The notes beneath the pieces were generated by a model. The model worked only from the letters and a program-made list of their open reading frames with translations, was not told the origin of the DNA and made no database searches. Below are positions 14,909 to 17,790 of a stretch of 17,790 nt of DNA, one piece after another. The number at the start of each line of letters is the position of its first letter. The first letter of the stretch is position 1. Position numbers and translations under genes: made by a program. This DNA comes from an uncultured Bacilli bacterium (GTDB lineage Bacteria > Bacillota_I > Bacilli_A > RF39 > UBA660). The stretch spans positions 1 through 17,790 of the forward strand of contig CANRKE010000018.1 in assembly GCA_947631135.1 (NCBI GenBank), in the 5' to 3' direction.

Positions 14909-15874
14909 TTGAAAAAAATAATTGTATTGTCTATTATAATTATATTTATATTAATTATTTCTATATTTAGTTTATCAGAAAAAGAAAATATTAATTACAA
15001 TATTGATAATGATAAACCAATAATAAATTTAATTGGAGATAAAACTATAAAACTAAAATTAGGACAAAATTTTATAGAGCCAGGATATAGAGCATATGAT
15101 AAAAATGGTATTGATATAACTAAAAATGTTTCAGTAGTAAATAATTTAAATATAAATAAATCAGGTAATTATAAACTTACATATAAAGTAAGTGATAAGG
15201 ATGGTAATACAACTATAACTTCAAGATATATTGATATATTAAGTGAAGTAGATATGAATAAAAAAACCATATATCTAACATTCGATGATGGACCATCAAA
15301 TGTTACTAATGATATATTAAATATATTAAAAGAAGAGAATGTTAAAGCTACATTTTTTGTTATAAATCATGATAGTAAATATGACTATTTAATAAAACGC
15401 GAATTTGAGGATGGTCATACTGTTGGATTGCATAGTTATACACATAAATATAATACTATATATAAAAGTATTGATTCATATATTTATGATTTAAATAAAA
15501 TTAAAAATAAAGTAGAAAATATTATACATACAGATGTTAATATAATAAGATTTCCTGGTGGTAGTTCAAATACAATAAGTAATATAAATATGAGAAAATT
15601 AATAAAAGAAATAACTAATGACGGATATTATTACTATGATTGGAATATATCTAGTTTTGATACATCTCATATTTCATCAAAGAGAATATATAATAAAATA
15701 GTATCACAACTCAATAGATTCAACTATACTACTAATATTATATTGATGCATGATTTTCAAAATAATAAAAAGACTGTAAAAGCCCTTAGAAATATTATTA
15801 AATATGGAAAAGAGAATAATTATAATTTTTCAAATATAACTAAATATACACCATTCGTTAGACACATAAATTAA
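14909..15874 (+). CDS. Membrane-anchored Ig-like (DUF5011-type)/polysaccharide deacetylase
   Basis: This 321-residue protein has an N-terminal membrane anchor (about 4-24). A DUF5011-like Ig domain follows (about 38-110: PIINLIGDKTIKLKLGQNF, GYRAYDKNG, GNYKLTYKVSDKDGN). The NodB catalytic domain has all CE4 motifs intact: TFDDG (124-128), HSYTH with His175 and His179, RFPGG (214-218), DWNISS and ILMHDF with His281. It should deacetylate peptidoglycan or a related glycan at the cell surface. TTG 14909 is preferred: GGTGG precedes it by five bases, and MKKIIVLS is a normal membrane-anchor start. A TTG four codons upstream overlaps that site. A TATAAT at 14888-14893 may be its -10 box. Its 3' end overlaps the convergent gene by 17 bases. 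Confidence 0.88.
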   Translation: MKKIIVLSIIIIFILIISIFSLSEKENINYNIDNDKPIINLIGDKTIKLKLGQNFIEPGYRAYDKNGIDITKNVSVVNNLNINKSGNYKLTYKVSDKDGNTTITSRYIDILSEVDMNKKTIYLTFDDGPSNVTNDILNILKEENVKATFFVINHDSKYDYLIKREFEDGHTVGLHSYTHKYNTIYKSIDSYIYDLNKIKNKVENIIHTDVNIIRFPGGSSNTISNINMRKLIKEITNDGYYYYDWNISSFDTSHISSKRIYNKIVSQLNRFNYTTNIILMHDFQNNKKTVKALRNIIKYGKENNYNFSNITKYTPFVRHIN

Positions 15875-16442
15875 ATATAAATTTTATAACAGCAATTATT
15901 ATTATTGATATACCTATAAATATATCTGTATTAATTCTTGTATTTACATTTTTAATGTATTTACCTAAATTTAAGAATATAAAGTTAATTATAAATGATA
16001 TTAAACATATATTAAATATATTTATTTTTTGTAATAGTATTCCAAATCCACCAATTATTGTATCAATAGATAATATAATTCCTAAATAAATTGATTCTTT
16101 AATGCTTAAATATTTAGAATTATCAATATCTGCTTTTAAATTATTTTTAAATATATTAGTAATATTATTATCTTTTTTTATAATACTTTTAATATAATCA
16201 TTAAATATATTATATAAACCTAATATGACTAATAAAATAAATGAGATAATATTAGCTATTAATTCATGTGATTTAAAATCAAATAAACAATATATATTAT
16301 ACATAATTGTCAGTATAAAAATATTAGTTAAACAAAGAGTAATAATAGATTTAATAGGTACTAATATATTATTATTAGAATAAGTTGAACTAACGAGTAA
16401 ACTATCAATAGAAGTAAATAATATTATTAATAATATATACAT
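15858..16442 (-). CDS. YtaF/MntP-like multi-helix membrane protein
   Basis: This 194-residue protein has about six membrane helices in two repeats, each with a conserved acidic position: FTSIDSLLV near residue 12 and LGIILSIDTIIGG near 122. The central loop KADIDNSKYLSIKES strongly resembles YtaF sporulation-associated membrane proteins, which are relatives of the manganese exporter MntP. A cation-transport role is possible, but YtaF itself has no defined biochemistry. The length is typical. AGGTGAATATTT precedes the ATG at 16442. It is convergent with the deacetylase gene and overlaps its 3' end, so the two could interfere in antisense. A fragment of its 5' region is duplicated at 17491-17514. 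Confidence 0.75.
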   Translation of the reverse strand: MYILLIILFTSIDSLLVSSTYSNNNILVPIKSIITLCLTNIFILTIMYNIYCLFDFKSHELIANIISFILLVILGLYNIFNDYIKSIIKKDNNITNIFKNNLKADIDNSKYLSIKESIYLGIILSIDTIIGGFGILLQKINIFNICLISFIINFIFLNLGKYIKNVNTRINTDIFIGISIIIIAVIKFIFNLCV

Positions 16443-16471
16443 AAATATTCACCTAAAATAATATATTCCAA

Positions 16472-16563
16472 TAAATATTTATTGATAAAAATATATAAAA
16501 TTTTAATTTTTTAAATTTACATACAAAGTTGTTAATGATATAATAGCTAAGAAAAAGAGAAAA
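16472..16563. repeat. Duplicated promoter segment, copy A
   Basis: About 92 bp here match 17511-17602 at roughly 85 to 90 percent by eye, with no gaps to speak of. The shared blocks include TAAATATTTATTGATAAAAA, TTTTTAAATTTACATA and TATAATAGCTAAGAAAAAGA. In this copy the ribosome binding site seen in copy B is damaged and no start codon follows. Its left part is half of a 16-bp palindrome, CAATAAATATTTATTG (16469-16484). Confidence 0.85.
16516..16544 (+). promoter_or_regulatory. Promoter (copy A) in front of the broken dinD
   Basis: TTTACA (16516-16521) and TATAAT (16539-16544) are 17 bases apart. The promoter looks functional, although the downstream gene has lost its start. Confidence 0.65.
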
Positions 16564-16565
16564 CT

Positions 16566-17373
16566 AAAGAATGCAATGAAATAACTTTTGAAAGTATAAA
16601 ACACATCAATGAATATGGTAATGAATATTGGCTTGCTCGAGGGTTAATGGTAGCACTTGAATACTCAAAATTGAGGTGCTATTGATAAAGCAAAAAGTAC
16701 TTGTAAGTTAAGCAATAATATTGATGAACATTTTGCCGACGTCGGTAAAACGATAGATATGCATAATGGTGCTACAAAAACAATTGATGATTATGAACTA
16801 TCAAGATATGCTTGTTATTTAATTGCTCAAAATGCAGATCCTAGAAAAGAAAAAGTTGCGCTTGCTCAAACATATTTTGCACTTCAAACAAGAAAACAAG
16901 AAATTTCTGAAATGGAATATAGTAAATTATCTGAAGATGAAAAGAGATTTTATCAAAGAAAATTAACTAAAAAAGGTAATTATTCATTAAATCAAGCTGC
17001 AAAAAATGCAGGTGTTAAAAATTTTGATAAATTTCATAATTTTGGTTATAAAGGTTTATATAATGGTGAAACAGCGGATGATATTGCTAAAAGAAAAGGT
17101 TTAAGATATAGAGAAGATATTTTAGATAATATGGGTAGTGAAGAACTTGCTGCAAATTTATTCCGTATTACACAAACAGAATCAAAATTAAAAAGAGAAA
17201 ATATAAAAACAGAAAGTGATGCAAATGAAGCACACTACACTATTGGAAAGAATATTAGAGAAGTTATTGCAAAAAATGGTGGAAGAATGCCTGAAAAATT
17301 ACCTACACCGAAGAAAAGCTTAAAAGAACTAGAAAAAGAAAAAATAAGGCAAGAAAAAATAGAAACAAAATAA
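16566..17373 (+). pseudogene. dinD: Frameshifted dinD (DNA-damage-inducible protein D / BRO-like)
   Basis: Two frames together give a DinD-like protein. The first (16566 to TGA 16683-16685) reads ITFESIKHINEYGNEYWLAR and LEYSK. The second (from about 16674 to TAA 17371-17373) reads AIDKAKSTCKLSNNIDEHFA, DYELSRYACYLIAQNADPRK, FALQTRKQE and a charged C-terminus. Compared with the family's EYSxWRNF-x-x-xIxKA, about 10 bases around W-R-N-F are missing, causing the frameshift. The start codon is also gone: AAA GAA TGC follows the duplicated promoter directly, where an ATG is expected. The longest surviving frame begins at an internal ATG (16759) without a ribosome binding site. DinD inhibits RecA activity in Escherichia coli; elsewhere these BRO/KilA-type proteins are often phage-borne. 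Confidence 0.85.
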
Positions 17374-17424
17374 ATTTAGCCTATTCTTCGACATAATAAA
17401 TAATTGTTCTAAATGATAAAATAT

Positions 17425-17476
17425 AATTGGACAAATAGTCAATTAAAAAATTGTACTGATTGCCAATTCTTTTTTA
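17425..17476 (+). terminator. Long hairpin terminator after the broken dinD
   Basis: AATTGG (17425-17430) pairs with CCAATT (17463-17468). Inside, CAA/TTG, AGT/ACT and CAATT/AATTG pair, with small bulges around a short A-rich loop. A T-run follows at 17470-17476. It would end any transcript from promoter copy A. The rest of 17374-17490 holds nothing I recognise. Confidence 0.65.
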
Positions 17477-17490
17477 TTAATTGATTAACA

Positions 17491-17602
17491 GAATAAATTG
17501 AACTAACAAGTAAATATTTATTGATAAAAATATACAAAATTTTAAATTTTTAAATTTACATAAAAACTCATTAATGGTATAATAGCTAAGAAAAAGAGGA
17601 GA
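17491..17602. repeat. Duplicated segment, copy B, joined to a ytaF 5' fragment
   Basis: Positions 17511-17602 repeat copy A (16472-16563). Directly before it, GAATAAATTGAACTAACAAG (17491-17510) matches 16378-16397, inside the 5' coding part of the YtaF-like gene, with two mismatches. In copy B the roughly 70 bp that separate these two blocks in the original are missing. So copy B is a decayed duplicate of the ytaF-promoter junction with an internal deletion, not just a similar promoter. Confidence 0.75.
17555..17583 (+). promoter_or_regulatory. Promoter (copy B) in front of the uvrA stub
   Basis: TTTACA (17555-17560) and TATAAT (17578-17583) are 17 bases apart, followed by a good ribosome binding site, AGAGGAGA, and the ATG at 17611. 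I see no clear LexA/DinR operator in either promoter copy. Confidence 0.65.
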
Positions 17603-17610
17603 AGTAATAT

Positions 17611-17682
17611 ATGGATAAGATTATAATAAGAGGAGCACGTGAAAATAATTTAAAAAATATAGATCTTGAATTATCAGGATAG
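17611..17682 (+). pseudogene. uvrA: Truncated uvrA: first 21 codons of excinuclease ABC subunit A
   Basis: The start MDKIIIRGARENNLKNIDLE is the well-known UvrA N-terminus. The protein then reads LSG and stops at TAG 17680-17682, giving 23 residues where UvrA has about 940. Normal UvrA continues from NIDLELPRDK to FTGLSGSGKSS (Walker A), so the junction could be a deletion joining ...EL to a later SG. The bases after it read TLEELCKEIISG, then a second stop, and I cannot place them. Promoter, ribosome binding site and start are intact, so a short peptide may still be made. An intact uvrA is presumably elsewhere in the genome. Confidence 0.75.
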
Positions 17683-17745
17683 ACACTTGAAGAATTATGT
17701 AAAGAAATTATATCAGGATAAAAACATGAAAAAATAAGAAGAGTG

Positions 17746-17784
17746 AGATTTTGACCTTTACTAATAAGGGTTTGAAATCTTTTT
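17746..17784 (+). terminator. Hairpin terminator after the uvrA stub
   Basis: AGATTTTGACCTT (17746-17758) pairs with AAGGGTTTGAAATCT (17766-17780), with two small bulges and a seven-base loop. TTTT follows at 17781-17784. It probably is the original terminator of whichever gene supplied the sequence between the uvrA stub and here. Confidence 0.6.
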
Positions 17785-17790
17785 AATATG

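Noticed and set aside
16738..16747. GC-rich palindrome CCGACGTCGG
   Set aside because: It lies inside the dinD-like coding sequence for ADVGK; no promoter or other operator context.
16759..17373. Independent gene starting at the internal ATG
   Set aside because: DinD similarity continues upstream of this ATG in the same frame back to about 16674, and no ribosome binding site precedes it.
1..17790. CRISPR array, tRNA or rRNA genes
   Set aside because: No regularly spaced repeats, cloverleaf-like sequences or GC-rich conserved rRNA stretches were seen.

Overview
The window is a very AT-rich piece of a low-GC, Gram-positive-type genome. TGG encodes Trp, and TGA is a genuine stop (for example at the end of the DUF421 gene), so this is not a Mycoplasma-type code. 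YtaF-like, TIGR04086-like and DUF421 proteins, and FemAB plus D-amino-acid-ligase wall genes, point to Firmicutes/Bacillota. An uncultured gut Bacilli or Erysipelotrichia-like lineage is my guess; the sequence alone does not fix it.

Left end (1 to about 3090): the right-hand end of an integrated element. A truncated leftward gene of unknown function faces a rightward set of three frames: a serine-recombinase-like protein that has lost its catalytic residues and carries a basic tail, a 33-residue basic mini-protein, and a complete large serine recombinase. About 50 bp after the recombinase is an interrupted inverted repeat that may be the attachment site, followed by a strong hairpin.

Middle (3232 to 10992): a cell-envelope region. 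It has a membrane-anchored PASTA-like/polysaccharide deacetylase, a decayed phage-type structural gene, and a FemA/MurM-like branch-peptide transferase. The transferase is divergent from a tight operon of an alanine-racemase-fold enzyme, an ATP-grasp D-amino-acid-ligase-like protein, an ABC exporter and a PncC/CinA C-terminal amidase. The divergent pair have consensus promoters. Together they suggest a peptidoglycan cross-bridge and D-amino-acid module.

IS insertion (10963 to 12526): an ISLre2/UPF0236-type element with perfect 23-bp inverted ends and an 8-bp target duplication sits exactly between the last sense codon and the stop codon of the CinA-domain gene. It adds nine IS-encoded residues. 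Reconstructing the empty site restores the stop.

Right part (12535 to 16442): an XRE regulator with a consensus promoter, small membrane proteins (TIGR04086-like, DUF421), a Cof-type HAD phosphatase with its own promoter and terminator, a second membrane-anchored polysaccharide deacetylase with an Ig-like DUF5011-type domain, and a convergent YtaF/MntP-like membrane protein overlapping it by 17 bp.

Right end (16443 to 17790): a scrap region of two broken DNA-damage genes, a frameshifted dinD and a 23-codon uvrA stub. Each follows a copy of the same duplicated promoter segment, and one copy still carries a fragment of the ytaF 5' end. No tRNA, rRNA or CRISPR was seen.
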